A stretch of 10,503 bases of DNA from Bacillota bacterium (GTDB taxonomy: Bacteria; Bacillota; Bacilli; Alicyclobacillales; SLC66): positions 1 through 10,503 of the forward strand of contig JAJZAS010000033.1 of assembly GCA_021799325.1 (NCBI GenBank). Reading direction: 5' to 3'. Below, one piece after another: positions 1-6,812 of the stretch (positions are counted from its first letter, which is position 1; every line of letters starts with the position of its first letter). The position numbers and the translations under genes were made by a program. Under the pieces are notes generated by a model. The model saw only the letters and a list, made by a program, of their open reading frames with translations. It did no database searches and had not been told where the DNA came from.

Positions 1-24
1 CCGGGTTTTTGTTGATAATATTTT

Positions 25-101
25 TGGCGGAGCTGACGGGATTCGAACCCGCGATCTCCTGCGTGACAGGCAGGCATGTTAGGCCTCTACACCACAGCTC
101 C
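25..101 (-). tRNA. tRNA-Asp (anticodon GTC)
   Basis: Read on the minus strand this folds as a full cloverleaf. The acceptor stem GGAGCTG (5' end at 101) pairs perfectly with CAGCTCC. The discriminator is G, and CCA is encoded in the DNA at 27-25. The anticodon stem CCTGC/GCAGG closes the loop CTGTCAC, which gives anticodon GTC (plus-strand bases 65-67) and therefore aspartate. The T loop is the standard TTCGAAT. It decodes GAC/GAU. The gene lies 63 bp downstream of the HATPase gene on the same strand but has its own promoter at 123-151. No tRNA neighbour is visible, and the 24 bp beyond it are too short to show a terminator. Confidence 0.97.
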
Positions 102-122
102 ACAAGAAGCTACCGAGGGCTA

Positions 123-151
123 ATTGTATAGAATCGAAGCACGAAAGTCAA
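123..151 (-). promoter_or_regulatory. Sigma-A type promoter for tRNA-Asp
   Basis: On the minus strand, TTGACT (151-146) and TACAAT (128-123) are separated by exactly 17 bp. Each hexamer is one base off consensus. The predicted start lies near 116, about 15 bp before the mature tRNA 5' end, which is a normal spacing for a tRNA leader. Confidence 0.8.
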
Positions 152-164
152 GGCATTAACTTGT

Positions 165-581
165 TCAGTGTGAAAGGCTTTTAATCAGTAGCAATTCATT
201 CCCTGGTTGATTGAAGTGAACCTGATCAAACACTTGATGAATCACCCAAAGTCCCCTGCCTGATTCGGCATACAGGGATTCATCAGGAATTTCATTTTCC
301 CATTCATTCAATCGATCCATTGCTTTTGCCACATCAAAGCCCTTGCCATGGTCCCTGATGCGAACGGACAGGTACCCTGACGAGTCGACATACATATTGA
401 TAACCACCAACTGATCGTGGCTGGCTTTGACGGCGTTTGTCACCGCTTCTGCTATGGCCACCTCAATTAACCCCGCATTGTTCAAATCCAACATTTGTAT
501 GTACTGACGGATCGCGGGAAGCGCGACTCGATAAGCAATCTCTTCTCCACAAAAGCAAAAGCGCAATGGTTTGTTCTTCAT
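165..581 (-). CDS. Small HATPase-fold protein, anti-sigma factor / serine kinase-like (SpoIIAB/RsbW superfamily)
   Basis: This 138-residue protein consists almost entirely of a GHKL-type ATP-binding domain (HATPase_c_2 family). Visible motifs are the N box around residues 40-54 (EVAIAEAVTNAVKAS, with Asn49 in the metal-binding position), the G1 box DHGKGFD at 77-83, and the G2-like glycines GRGLWV at 108-113. Family members such as SpoIIAB and RsbW (about 145-160 aa) bind sigma factors and phosphorylate anti-anti-sigma partners in the cytosol. No membrane segment is seen. The ATG at 581 is chosen because GGAG lies 8 bases upstream; a TTG at 614 would add 11 hydrophobic residues and has no clear binding site. 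No STAS-domain antagonist or sigma gene is next to it, unlike classic rsb/spoIIA operons, so the partner is unknown. It diverges from the glucan operon. Confidence 0.82.
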   Translation of the reverse strand: MKNKPLRFCFCGEEIAYRVALPAIRQYIQMLDLNNAGLIEVAIAEAVTNAVKASHDQLVVINMYVDSSGYLSVRIRDHGKGFDVAKAMDRLNEWENEIPDESLYAESGRGLWVIHQVFDQVHFNQPGNELLLIKSLSH

Positions 582-586
582 TCTCG

Positions 587-593
587 CCACTCC
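587..593 (-). promoter_or_regulatory. Ribosome binding site deciding the HATPase start
   Basis: The minus strand reads GGAGTGG here, with its GGAG ending 8 bases before the ATG at 581. This favours the 138-residue product over the upstream TTG start at 614. Confidence 0.7.
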
Positions 594-657
594 AACATAT
601 AAAACTAACCACAAAAAATAGATTTGATATACACAATTGTAAAATTACTGTAAAGAC

Positions 658-686
658 ATTGTAAATTGTATTCTCTAATACTTCAA
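658..686 (-). promoter_or_regulatory. Candidate sigma-A promoter for the HATPase gene
   Basis: On the minus strand, TTGAAG (686-681) and TACAAT (663-658) have a 17 bp spacer. The -10 matches consensus at five of six bases and the -35 at four of six. The start would lie about 70 bases upstream of the ATG. The region is AT-rich, so chance matches are common. A second, weaker pair, TTTACA-N17-TATATC, lies closer to the gene. Confidence 0.4.
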
Positions 687-823
687 GACTCTAATCAATT
701 AAATTCCTAGTATTTTTCGCCATTAGTCCATAACTACTAAAATAAATAATTTATTCTATATAAAATATATAGTATTTTTTATTAAAGTAAATATCTAAAA
801 CAAAAATGTATGATTGATATTGG

Positions 824-837
824 TGAAACCGCTTTCA
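824..837. promoter_or_regulatory. CcpA catabolite-responsive element (cre)
   Basis: TGAAACCGCTTTCA matches the 14-base Bacillota cre consensus TGWAANCGNTNWCA at every defined position. CcpA with HPr-Ser-P binds such sites to repress or activate carbon genes. The site lies 332 bp upstream of the first glucan gene. A TATGAT at 809-814 lies just before it, which would place cre over a start site (a classic repression position), but I could not find a matching -35. The site could instead act on the divergent HATPase gene, although its start is about 240 bp away. The match is read directly; CcpA action is inferred. Confidence 0.75.
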
Positions 838-840
838 AAA

Positions 841-850
841 CTTCTAGAAG
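841..850. repeat. Short perfect palindrome CTTCTAGAAG next to cre
   Basis: This is a 10-base perfect inverted repeat starting 3 bases after the cre box. It does not extend beyond 10 bases. It could be part of an operator or simply chance in AT-rich DNA. Confidence 0.3.
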
Positions 851-1012
851 AATACACTCCAATTTGTAAGGGTTCACAGAAGTTTCAACTAATAGATTCT
901 ACTAGCTTAACGCTAATTTCACAAAATGTTTACTTTTCCCCCCTCATCAAGTGTCTTGCCAAGGGATTATAATTGAATTATCAAAAAAGTCATCGTGCTG
1001 AGAAAATCCTCG

Positions 1013-1040
1013 TCATATTTAACCAATTACCGCATATACT
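1013..1040 (+). promoter_or_regulatory. Candidate sigma-E (sporulation) type promoter of the glucan operon
   Basis: TCATATT (1013-1019) fits the sigma-E -35 consensus KMATATT at every position. CATATACT (1033-1040) fits the -10 consensus CATACAnT with one mismatch. The 13 bp spacer is one base shorter than the usual 14. Transcription would begin near 1047, giving a leader of about 120 bases before the first gene. In Bacillus subtilis the glycogen operon is reported to be transcribed by sigma-E RNA polymerase during sporulation, which makes this match more meaningful. It remains a pattern match in AT-rich DNA. Confidence 0.5.
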
Positions 1041-1168
1041 CTTATTCGGCCTCAAGATGAACCGTCAATAAGCAATTCCTCATTTCTGCATTACCCTCAT
1101 CATTTGTTGACACCGCAGAATTATTTGAAGCACTAGGTTAACTAAATAATTGAAAGGCGGCTTACACA

Positions 1169-1924
1169 ATGAAAGCTGTAATTATGGCAGGGGGAAGAGG
1201 AACACGCTTATCCCCACTTACACGTCGCATCCCCAAACCAATGGTTCCACTACTGGATCGACCGGTCATGGAATACATGGTAGATCTCCTGCATCGAAGC
1301 GGTATACGGGAGGTGGGCGTGACGCTTGGCCATCTACCTGATGCCATCAGGATGTACTTTGGAGATGGTAGCCGCTTTCTCGTCAGAATGACTTACGCCA
1401 TCGAAAAAAATGCATTGGGTACTGCAGGCGGAGTAAAAAATCTTCAGGATTTTCTCAATGAACCTTTTGTCGTCGTCAGCGGGGATGGCGTCACAGATTT
1501 CGATTTGCGGGAAGCCATGAAAGTGCACAAGGAAAATGGCGCGCTCGTCACGATTGTGCTGACTCAAGTGGAAAACCCGTCTGGCTTTGGCATTGTGGAG
1601 ACATCTGACTCGGGGTGGGTCACCAAGTTCATCGAAAAGCCCGCAAATTGGAATCCGAACCAAGTCTATTATGCCAATACCGGCATTTATATCATGGAGC
1701 CTGAAGTGTTTTCGTTTATCCCATCAGATCGCCCATATGACTTTGGTCATGAATTATTTCCCAAACTTTTGCAACTAGGAATGCCTGTCTATGGGCATCA
1801 CGCATCTGGATATTGGTCAGATATCGGGACGCTTCAACAATACTATCAAACCCAACTAGACCTGCTCAGCGGGAAAATTCACCTTCCGTTATCTGAAGAC
1901 GTCTTGTTGGTATCCGCGAGGTAG
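1169..1924 (+). CDS. Sugar-1-phosphate nucleotidyltransferase (NDP-glucose/mannose pyrophosphorylase-like)
   Basis: This 251-residue protein of the NTP_transferase family transfers a nucleotidyl group to a sugar 1-phosphate, releasing pyrophosphate. The N-terminal signature GGRGTRLSPLTRRIPKPM spans residues 8-25. LGTAGG is at 83-88, the metal-site motif SGDGVTDFD at 104-112, FIEKP at 154-158, NTGIY at 170-174, and the second metal-site Asp in YWSDIG at 215-220. The sequence most resembles the nucleotidyltransferase domain of mannose-1-phosphate guanylyltransferase-like proteins. It stops right after that domain, without the left-handed beta-helix or phosphomannomutase part that longer relatives carry, and is far shorter than GlgC (about 380 aa). 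AAGGCGG ends 8 bases before the ATG. As first gene of a glucan operon it probably supplies the sugar nucleotide for the GT4 enzyme; ADP-, UDP- or GDP-glucose cannot be told apart from sequence. Confidence 0.88.
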   Translation: MKAVIMAGGRGTRLSPLTRRIPKPMVPLLDRPVMEYMVDLLHRSGIREVGVTLGHLPDAIRMYFGDGSRFLVRMTYAIEKNALGTAGGVKNLQDFLNEPFVVVSGDGVTDFDLREAMKVHKENGALVTIVLTQVENPSGFGIVETSDSGWVTKFIEKPANWNPNQVYYANTGIYIMEPEVFSFIPSDRPYDFGHELFPKLLQLGMPVYGHHASGYWSDIGTLQQYYQTQLDLLSGKIHLPLSEDVLLVSAR

Positions 1925-1937
1925 ATAAGGGGAATCT

Positions 1938-4397
1938 ATGCGTTTGCTTGTAATTCACTATCACCGGCATGATCACCTCTACCTGGATTGGGACTTGTGG
2001 GTATGGCCCTCAAGCCCCCAATCGCAGCCGGGGACTGGTTATTCCTATCAGCAAGTGGATGAATTCGGGGCAGTCTTTGAAATCCCCATTGAACCTGGAA
2101 TTGATCAGGTAGGATTTCTGCTTCGCCGCGGAGGAGACCGCTGGATTCAAAAAGATCGAGAAGCGGATACGCATCTCCCAATTGCTCAAGCCAACACGGA
2201 AGTTTGGGTGGCAGAAGGGCAACCATCGCTATTTTTTTCCGATAAAGCTGCGAAAAATGCAGTTTTTCCCCGTGCTAAAAAAGCTTATCTGGATGCGCCC
2301 ACTATCATCACACTGAGTTTTTTTGACTCTTTATCGCAAGGACAACAGATGCTTTTATCAGTACAAGATCTCTTCGCTTCCGTCAAATGGAAGGCAACGC
2401 TCGTTCCTCCATCACCCGATCACCCACACCTCGTACAACTGATACTACCCGAGCCCATTGACATCACTCACCCTTGTGTGGTCACTGGCACCATCACCGA
2501 GGATGTCGTACTCGTTCCCCGCCGCGTATTGGATGACGCGAATTATGTCTATCTCGAGGCCAATCTCGGCTGTCAATGCCAATTTTCCGCAACCCAATTT
2601 CGCCTATGGGCCCCCACGGCCACCACCGTCTACTTGCATCTCTTTCGCGATGAATCCGGTCCTTTATTCAAAGCAGTTCCTATGCAAAAAGGAACGCATG
2701 GCACATGGCACATCTCCCTTCCAGGGGATTGGCACGGTTCTTACTACCTGTACCACTTGGAAATCCATCGTGCATCCACGTTCGCAGTTGACCCATATGC
2801 CAAAGCACTGTCCGCCGATCGATCCCGAGGGTTGATCGTTGATTTAGAAAGGACCAATCCCCTGGGATGGGAAGATGACCCCTTGGTGTCTCTCGATCAC
2901 CCCACCGATGCAATCATCTATGAAACCCACCTGCGCGACTTTTCAGCAGACCACCGTTCAGGTGCCGTTCATCCCGGACAATACCTGCAGTTTCTCGATC
3001 GCAATCTAAGGACTTCCGATGGCCTAGTCAGCGGAATCGATCACTTGCTGGAATTGGGGATCACACACGTACAACTGCTGCCGGTAAATGAATTTGGCAG
3101 ATACGAAGAACGCAACCCAGATGAATACAACTGGGGATACGACCCTAGGTTTTATATGGCTCCAGAAGGTAGGTACGCCTCCCTACGCACCGGCAACAAA
3201 CGGATTGTTGAGATGAAACAAATGATCCACGCATTACATCAACAAAAAATCGGCGTCATCTTAGACGTGGTATTCAATCACGCCTATCATCCCACCGCAT
3301 CCACTTTGCACAAACTGGTGCCTGAATACTTTTTTCGCACAGACGATGCGGGTAATTTTACGAACGGCGCAGGGGTTGGCAACGAGCTAGCCACGGAGCG
3401 GCCAATGGTCAAGCGATTGATGCTGGATGCCCTACTATATTGGCAACAAGAGTTTCACATTGACGGTTTTCGCTTTGATTTGATGGCGCTAATGGGAAAA
3501 AAAACCATGAAGGAAGTGGCTACCAAGCTGCGGCAATTTCGACCAGACATCCTGCTTTACGGAGAGCCCTGGTCTGCTGGCCCTTCCGGTATTTTCGGCG
3601 ATGAATTGCTTTATAAAGGCGAGCAAAAAAATACCGGCCTCGCCGTCTTCAACGATCATCTGCGTGATGCCCTCGTGGGATCTGTATTTGACCGCAAACT
3701 ACAAGGCTTTGTAACTGGTCGCATGGAAGTTTTTCATGAAGTCAAAAAAGGGGTGGTAGGCAGCATCGCTTATCAGGGGATATTGGAGGATTTCGCAGCA
3801 TCGCCTAGTGAAACGGTGAATTATGTGTCCTGCCATGATAATTTGACACTTTGGGATCGCATCCATATCAGTGAACCCTGGGAAACGGAACATCTGAAAA
3901 TTTCCATGGATCTTTTGGCACAAGCGTTGATCCTTTTCTCACAAGGCATTCCATTTCTTCAAAGTGGGGAAGAATTTTTGCGAACCAAACACGGGAAAGA
4001 GAACACCTATCTCTCTGGCGATCACATCAATGCTCTTGATTGGCACCGCAAGTTCGAATACTTCCACGTGTTTTCCTACTATAAAGGGCTGATCGAACTG
4101 CGCAAATCGCACCCTGCGTTTCGCATGAATAGTGCAGAACTCGTCAACCAACACCTGGAATTTCTGCAGACCTACCCGCCGCTCCTAGCATGGATGCTCA
4201 AAAACCATGCGAACGGCGATGCCTGGAAGCACATCGTCATCCTCATCAACCCTCTTCGCACAGTAGCGAATTTCTCATTGCCAGATGGCTTATGGGTCTT
4301 AGTAGTGGACGACCGCAGAGCAGGCGTAACGCCCATCGGTTACGTCGAGAAGCAGACAGAAGTAGCTCCGCTCTCATGCCAGGTGCTTTATCAATAA
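1938..4397 (+). CDS. pulA: Type I pullulanase (GH13_14), intracellular
   Basis: This 819-residue enzyme is predicted to hydrolyse alpha-1,6 branch linkages in glucans. The N terminus (about residues 4-95) looks like a CBM41 starch-binding (PUD) module. A poorly assigned linker follows, then a CBM48-type beta domain around 215-290 (FRLWAP at 221-226), and the GH13 barrel from about 325. Hallmarks are the type I pullulanase motif YNWGYDP (397-403), DVVFNH (443-448), GFRFD with nucleophile Asp514, YGEPW with acid/base Glu543, and HDN with transition-state Asp634. No signal peptide or membrane segment is seen, so it should act in the cytosol on stored glucan, like B. subtilis AmyX (about 720 aa), from which it differs by the extra N-terminal module. 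AAGGGG lies 5 bases before the ATG, 13 bp after the nucleotidyltransferase stop. Confidence 0.94.
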   Translation: MRLLVIHYHRHDHLYLDWDLWVWPSSPQSQPGTGYSYQQVDEFGAVFEIPIEPGIDQVGFLLRRGGDRWIQKDREADTHLPIAQANTEVWVAEGQPSLFFSDKAAKNAVFPRAKKAYLDAPTIITLSFFDSLSQGQQMLLSVQDLFASVKWKATLVPPSPDHPHLVQLILPEPIDITHPCVVTGTITEDVVLVPRRVLDDANYVYLEANLGCQCQFSATQFRLWAPTATTVYLHLFRDESGPLFKAVPMQKGTHGTWHISLPGDWHGSYYLYHLEIHRASTFAVDPYAKALSADRSRGLIVDLERTNPLGWEDDPLVSLDHPTDAIIYETHLRDFSADHRSGAVHPGQYLQFLDRNLRTSDGLVSGIDHLLELGITHVQLLPVNEFGRYEERNPDEYNWGYDPRFYMAPEGRYASLRTGNKRIVEMKQMIHALHQQKIGVILDVVFNHAYHPTASTLHKLVPEYFFRTDDAGNFTNGAGVGNELATERPMVKRLMLDALLYWQQEFHIDGFRFDLMALMGKKTMKEVATKLRQFRPDILLYGEPWSAGPSGIFGDELLYKGEQKNTGLAVFNDHLRDALVGSVFDRKLQGFVTGRMEVFHEVKKGVVGSIAYQGILEDFAASPSETVNYVSCHDNLTLWDRIHISEPWETEHLKISMDLLAQALILFSQGIPFLQSGEEFLRTKHGKENTYLSGDHINALDWHRKFEYFHVFSYYKGLIELRKSHPAFRMNSAELVNQHLEFLQTYPPLLAWMLKNHANGDAWKHIVILINPLRTVANFSLPDGLWVLVVDDRRAGVTPIGYVEKQTEVAPLSCQVLYQ

Positions 4398-4404
4398 CGA
4401 CAAC

Positions 4405-4410
4405 GAGGAG
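4405..4410 (+). promoter_or_regulatory. Ribosome binding site deciding the GTG start of the phosphorylase
   Basis: GAGGAG ends 8 bases before GTG at 4419. Two ATG codons at 4411 and 4414 are out of frame, directly abut the site and lead to a stop within six codons (4411-4428), so GTG is the supported start. Confidence 0.75.
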
Positions 4411-4418
4411 ATGATGTT

Positions 4419-6176
4419 GTGGAAATAAGTGTGGCCTATTTTACCGCTGAATTTGGCATTGATGAGGCACTCTCCATTTATTCAGGGGGGCTAGGCATTC
4501 TAGCTGGCGATTATCTCAAGTCCGCCCATGACCTGGGATTGCCCATCGTCGGTATCAGTATTTTGTATCGAAAGGGGTACTTTGTTCAGCATGTGTTGGA
4601 GCAAGGAGAGCAAGTGGAATTGTATCCCGAACTCAATGTAAACGAAACCCCGCTCGCACCAGCCCTAGATCATAATGGTTACCCCATTATTGTCGGCGTC
4701 CCCATTGCTAGACGCACGGTGCTCTTAAAAGTTTGGCACGTCAAAATTGGCGATATTCCTATCTATTTGTTGGATGCTGATCTAGAGGAAAACACGCCGG
4801 AAGATCGAGCCCTTACGGATCACCTCTATGGAGGCAATCAGGAAACCCGGATCGCCCAGGAAATCATCCTCGGCATCGGCGGTGTTCGCGCCATTCGCAA
4901 GCTGGGGATTGTCCCCAACGTGTGGCACCTGAATGAAGGCCATGCTGCTTTTTCTTCCTTTGAAAGAATTCGCGAATATTCTGCAGAAGGCATTCCGTTT
5001 TCCCATGCACTTGAAAAAATCATTCCTGCATCGATTTTTACCACACATACCCCGGTACCTGCTGGTCATGACCGATTTGACCAGCATTTGATTGACGAGT
5101 ATCTGGGGGATTTTTACTGGCAAATGGGGGCGGAGCGCGACCAAGTGATGGCGCTCGGCATGGTGGATGGACAATTCAACATGACTCGCCTTGCCGTTTC
5201 CACGTCATGGAAGGTCAATGGAGTGAGCGACTTACATACCAAAGTCACCTATGACTTGCTGAACCGCTGGCTGCCAGAAGCTAACGGTCAATTGTCGTTG
5301 ACCGGGATTACAAACGGTGTGCACGCCGCCACCTGGATTTCACAAGAATTAAAGTCGCTTTTTCCCCAGTATATGGGCGCTGATTGGATCAAAAACATCG
5401 ACAAGGCACACGCATGGAACCATTTTGACGATATTCCTGATGAAAAGTTGTGGGAGGCTCACCTATCCGCCAAGCGGCGATTATTAGAAGACTTCAGCCT
5501 TGATCTCGATGAAAATGTGCTGTTAATTGGATTTGCCAGGCGCTTTGCCACTTACAAGCGAGCGAATCTGCTCTTTCAGGACATTGAACGATTGAGTCAA
5601 ATCACCAACCACGCAAAAAGGCCGGTCGCATTTGTGTTTGCGGGAAAAGCGCACCCTGCTGATAAACCCGGACAAATGTTGCTCCAAGAGATCGTCGAAG
5701 CCTCCAAACTCGATCGCTTTGCCCATCGTATTTATTTTTTGCCTAATTACGATATGGCCATGGCTAAACGCCTCGTCCAAGGTGTCGACGTATGGTTGAA
5801 TACGCCAGTGAAATTCATGGAAGCGAGCGGAACCAGCGGTCAAAAAGCAGCATTAAACGGGGTCATCAACTGCAGCGTGCTGGACGGTTGGTGGGCAGAA
5901 GGCTATAACGGCGAGAATGGCTGGGCCATTGACAGTGACACCACGCTTCCATTTGACGAAATGAATCGCAAGGATAGTCTCGTTCTTTATGAATTGATCG
6001 AAAGAGAGATCGCCCCGCTTTATTACGAGAGGGAAGCCCTAGACCTTCCCACCGGATGGATCCAATGGATGAAAAAAAGCATACGGTCGCTCGCCCCAAA
6101 ATACAATACACAGCGCATGGTATTTGAGTACCTAGATAAACTTTACGCCCCAACTGTCGAGAATCAAGGAATCTAG
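4419..6176 (+). CDS. glgP: Alpha-glucan phosphorylase, short-type GT35
   Basis: This 585-residue pyridoxal-phosphate enzyme is predicted to release glucose 1-phosphate from the ends of alpha-1,4-glucans in the cytosol. Visible signatures are YFTAEFG at 7-13, SGGLGILAGDYLKSA at 22-36, NEGHAAF at 172-178, THTPVPAGHDRF at 209-220, FARRFATYKR at 372-381, and EASGTSGQKAALNG at 468-481, in which Lys476 is the expected PLP-binding lysine. It belongs to the short 'alpha-glucan family phosphorylase' branch (compare about 800 aa for classical GlgP) and lacks the long N-terminal regulatory region, so allosteric control of the animal or E. coli kind is not expected. The start is GTG with GAGGAG 8 bases upstream, 21 bp after the pullulanase stop. 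Paired with a debranching enzyme, it forms the breakdown arm of the operon. Confidence 0.94.
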   Translation: MEISVAYFTAEFGIDEALSIYSGGLGILAGDYLKSAHDLGLPIVGISILYRKGYFVQHVLEQGEQVELYPELNVNETPLAPALDHNGYPIIVGVPIARRTVLLKVWHVKIGDIPIYLLDADLEENTPEDRALTDHLYGGNQETRIAQEIILGIGGVRAIRKLGIVPNVWHLNEGHAAFSSFERIREYSAEGIPFSHALEKIIPASIFTTHTPVPAGHDRFDQHLIDEYLGDFYWQMGAERDQVMALGMVDGQFNMTRLAVSTSWKVNGVSDLHTKVTYDLLNRWLPEANGQLSLTGITNGVHAATWISQELKSLFPQYMGADWIKNIDKAHAWNHFDDIPDEKLWEAHLSAKRRLLEDFSLDLDENVLLIGFARRFATYKRANLLFQDIERLSQITNHAKRPVAFVFAGKAHPADKPGQMLLQEIVEASKLDRFAHRIYFLPNYDMAMAKRLVQGVDVWLNTPVKFMEASGTSGQKAALNGVINCSVLDGWWAEGYNGENGWAIDSDTTLPFDEMNRKDSLVLYELIEREIAPLYYEREALDLPTGWIQWMKKSIRSLAPKYNTQRMVFEYLDKLYAPTVENQGI

Positions 6177-6191
6177 TATCCGATACGAAAT

Positions 6192-6197
6192 GAGGGA
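6192..6197 (+). promoter_or_regulatory. Ribosome binding site deciding the TTG start of the DUF4912 gene
   Basis: GAGGGA ends 6 bases before TTG at 6204. The first in-frame ATG is at 6261 (residue 20), close to the start of the conserved domain, so TTG is preferred. Confidence 0.6.
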
Positions 6198-6203
6198 CAC
6201 CGC

Positions 6204-6812
6204 TTGGAAATTATTTCGGGTGAAAATAAAAATTGGACTCGCATAAGCCATCGCAACCGTATGTATATGATGGTCGTAGACCCTCATACCTTGTTTGCCT
6301 ATTGGGAAGTCAGCGAAACCACAAAGCACCTTTTCAGCGACCACTTCGAGTGTCAGTGGGAAGACCTCCCTCTTTATCTGATCCTTCGCGATGTCACGGA
6401 CCGCATCGATGACGGCATGAACGCACCCACCGTCAGGCAGGATCGCATTACGGCAGCACATGATCATTGGTACTTTCGAGGTCTCGCTCCCCATCGCCAC
6501 TATGTGCTCGACCTTGCAACGACCACTTTTGCTGGACAGTTTTTTCTCCTACTTCGCTCAAATGTGGTGGAAACCCCGCCACTACCTTCTGGTACAATGC
6601 GCACCCCCAACTTTGAATGGGAATTTCCCGCTTCGACTGAAGCCTCATTGTCATTTAACGATACCAACCATGCGGTGACGGGGCCGACCACATCTGAGGA
6701 TTACGCGAAGTCATACGATGGATGCCTTACTGTCATGAGCCCGCTTCACCTCATCCCTTATCACAGCGAATTTGACGGATATAGCGTCATGGAAAGGAGG
6801 GCAAAAGCATGA
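6204..6812 (+). CDS. DUF4912 domain protein of unknown function
   Basis: This is a 202-residue soluble protein. Residues 10-125 fit the DUF4912 family: VVDPHTLFAYWEVS at 24-37, then WYFRGLAPHRHYVLDL at 89-104, then FFLLLRSNVVETP at 113-125. The pattern of beta strands looks like a small beta-sandwich, which is an inference. The C-terminal 75 residues have no motif I know and appear loosely structured. No catalytic signature, signal peptide or membrane segment is seen. Its stop overlaps the start of the GH57-GT4 fusion (ATGA at 6809-6812), which suggests translational coupling and similar amounts of the two proteins. From context it may bind glucan or the glycosyltransferase complex. The TTG start is supported by GAGGGA 6 bases upstream; it begins 27 bp after the phosphorylase gene. 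Confidence 0.85.
   Translation: MEIISGENKNWTRISHRNRMYMMVVDPHTLFAYWEVSETTKHLFSDHFECQWEDLPLYLILRDVTDRIDDGMNAPTVRQDRITAAHDHWYFRGLAPHRHYVLDLATTTFAGQFFLLLRSNVVETPPLPSGTMRTPNFEWEFPASTEASLSFNDTNHAVTGPTTSEDYAKSYDGCLTVMSPLHLIPYHSEFDGYSVMERRAKA
6793..6800 (+). promoter_or_regulatory. Strong ribosome binding site of the GH57-GT4 gene
   Basis: AAAGGAGG, a near-perfect Shine-Dalgarno sequence, lies 8 bases before the ATG at 6809 and inside the end of the DUF4912 gene. An in-frame second ATG at 6815 is less well spaced. Confidence 0.75.

Larger units (their letters stand above)
582..1168. other. Divergent AT-rich intergenic region (about 590 bp)
   Basis: This spacer separates the minus-strand HATPase gene from the plus-strand glucan operon. 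It is much richer in A and T than the flanking coding DNA, especially at 730-800, and I see no convincing gene or RNA fold in it. The parts with recognisable content are the HATPase promoter candidate (658-686), a cre box (824-837), a 10 bp palindrome (841-850), and a sigma-E-like promoter (1013-1040). An isolated TATAAT at 968-973 and an isolated TTGACA at 1107-1112 have no good partner hexamer. Confidence 0.8.

Noticed and set aside
1..24. Terminator downstream of tRNA-Asp
   Set aside because: The minus strand reads through an A-rich stretch with no hairpin and no trailing T run in the available bases; the rest is outside the window.
437..664. 75-codon plus-strand frame opposite the HATPase gene
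   Set aside because: It overlaps the conserved HATPase motifs on the other strand, has no ribosome binding site, and its protein shows no recognisable features.
968..973. Perfect TATAAT as a sigma-A -10 box
   Set aside because: No acceptable -35 at 16-18 bp upstream (sequence there is near CATCAA) and no extended -10; the area is AT-rich and the box also lies in the short AT palindrome at 969-981.
1107..1135. Perfect TTGACA as a -35 box near the first operon gene
   Set aside because: The bases 17 bp downstream read GCACTA, and neighbouring spacings give nothing closer to TATAAT.
2458..2835. 125-codon plus-strand frame inside the pullulanase gene
   Set aside because: It lies in an alternative frame of an intact, well-supported pullulanase and has a low-complexity product.
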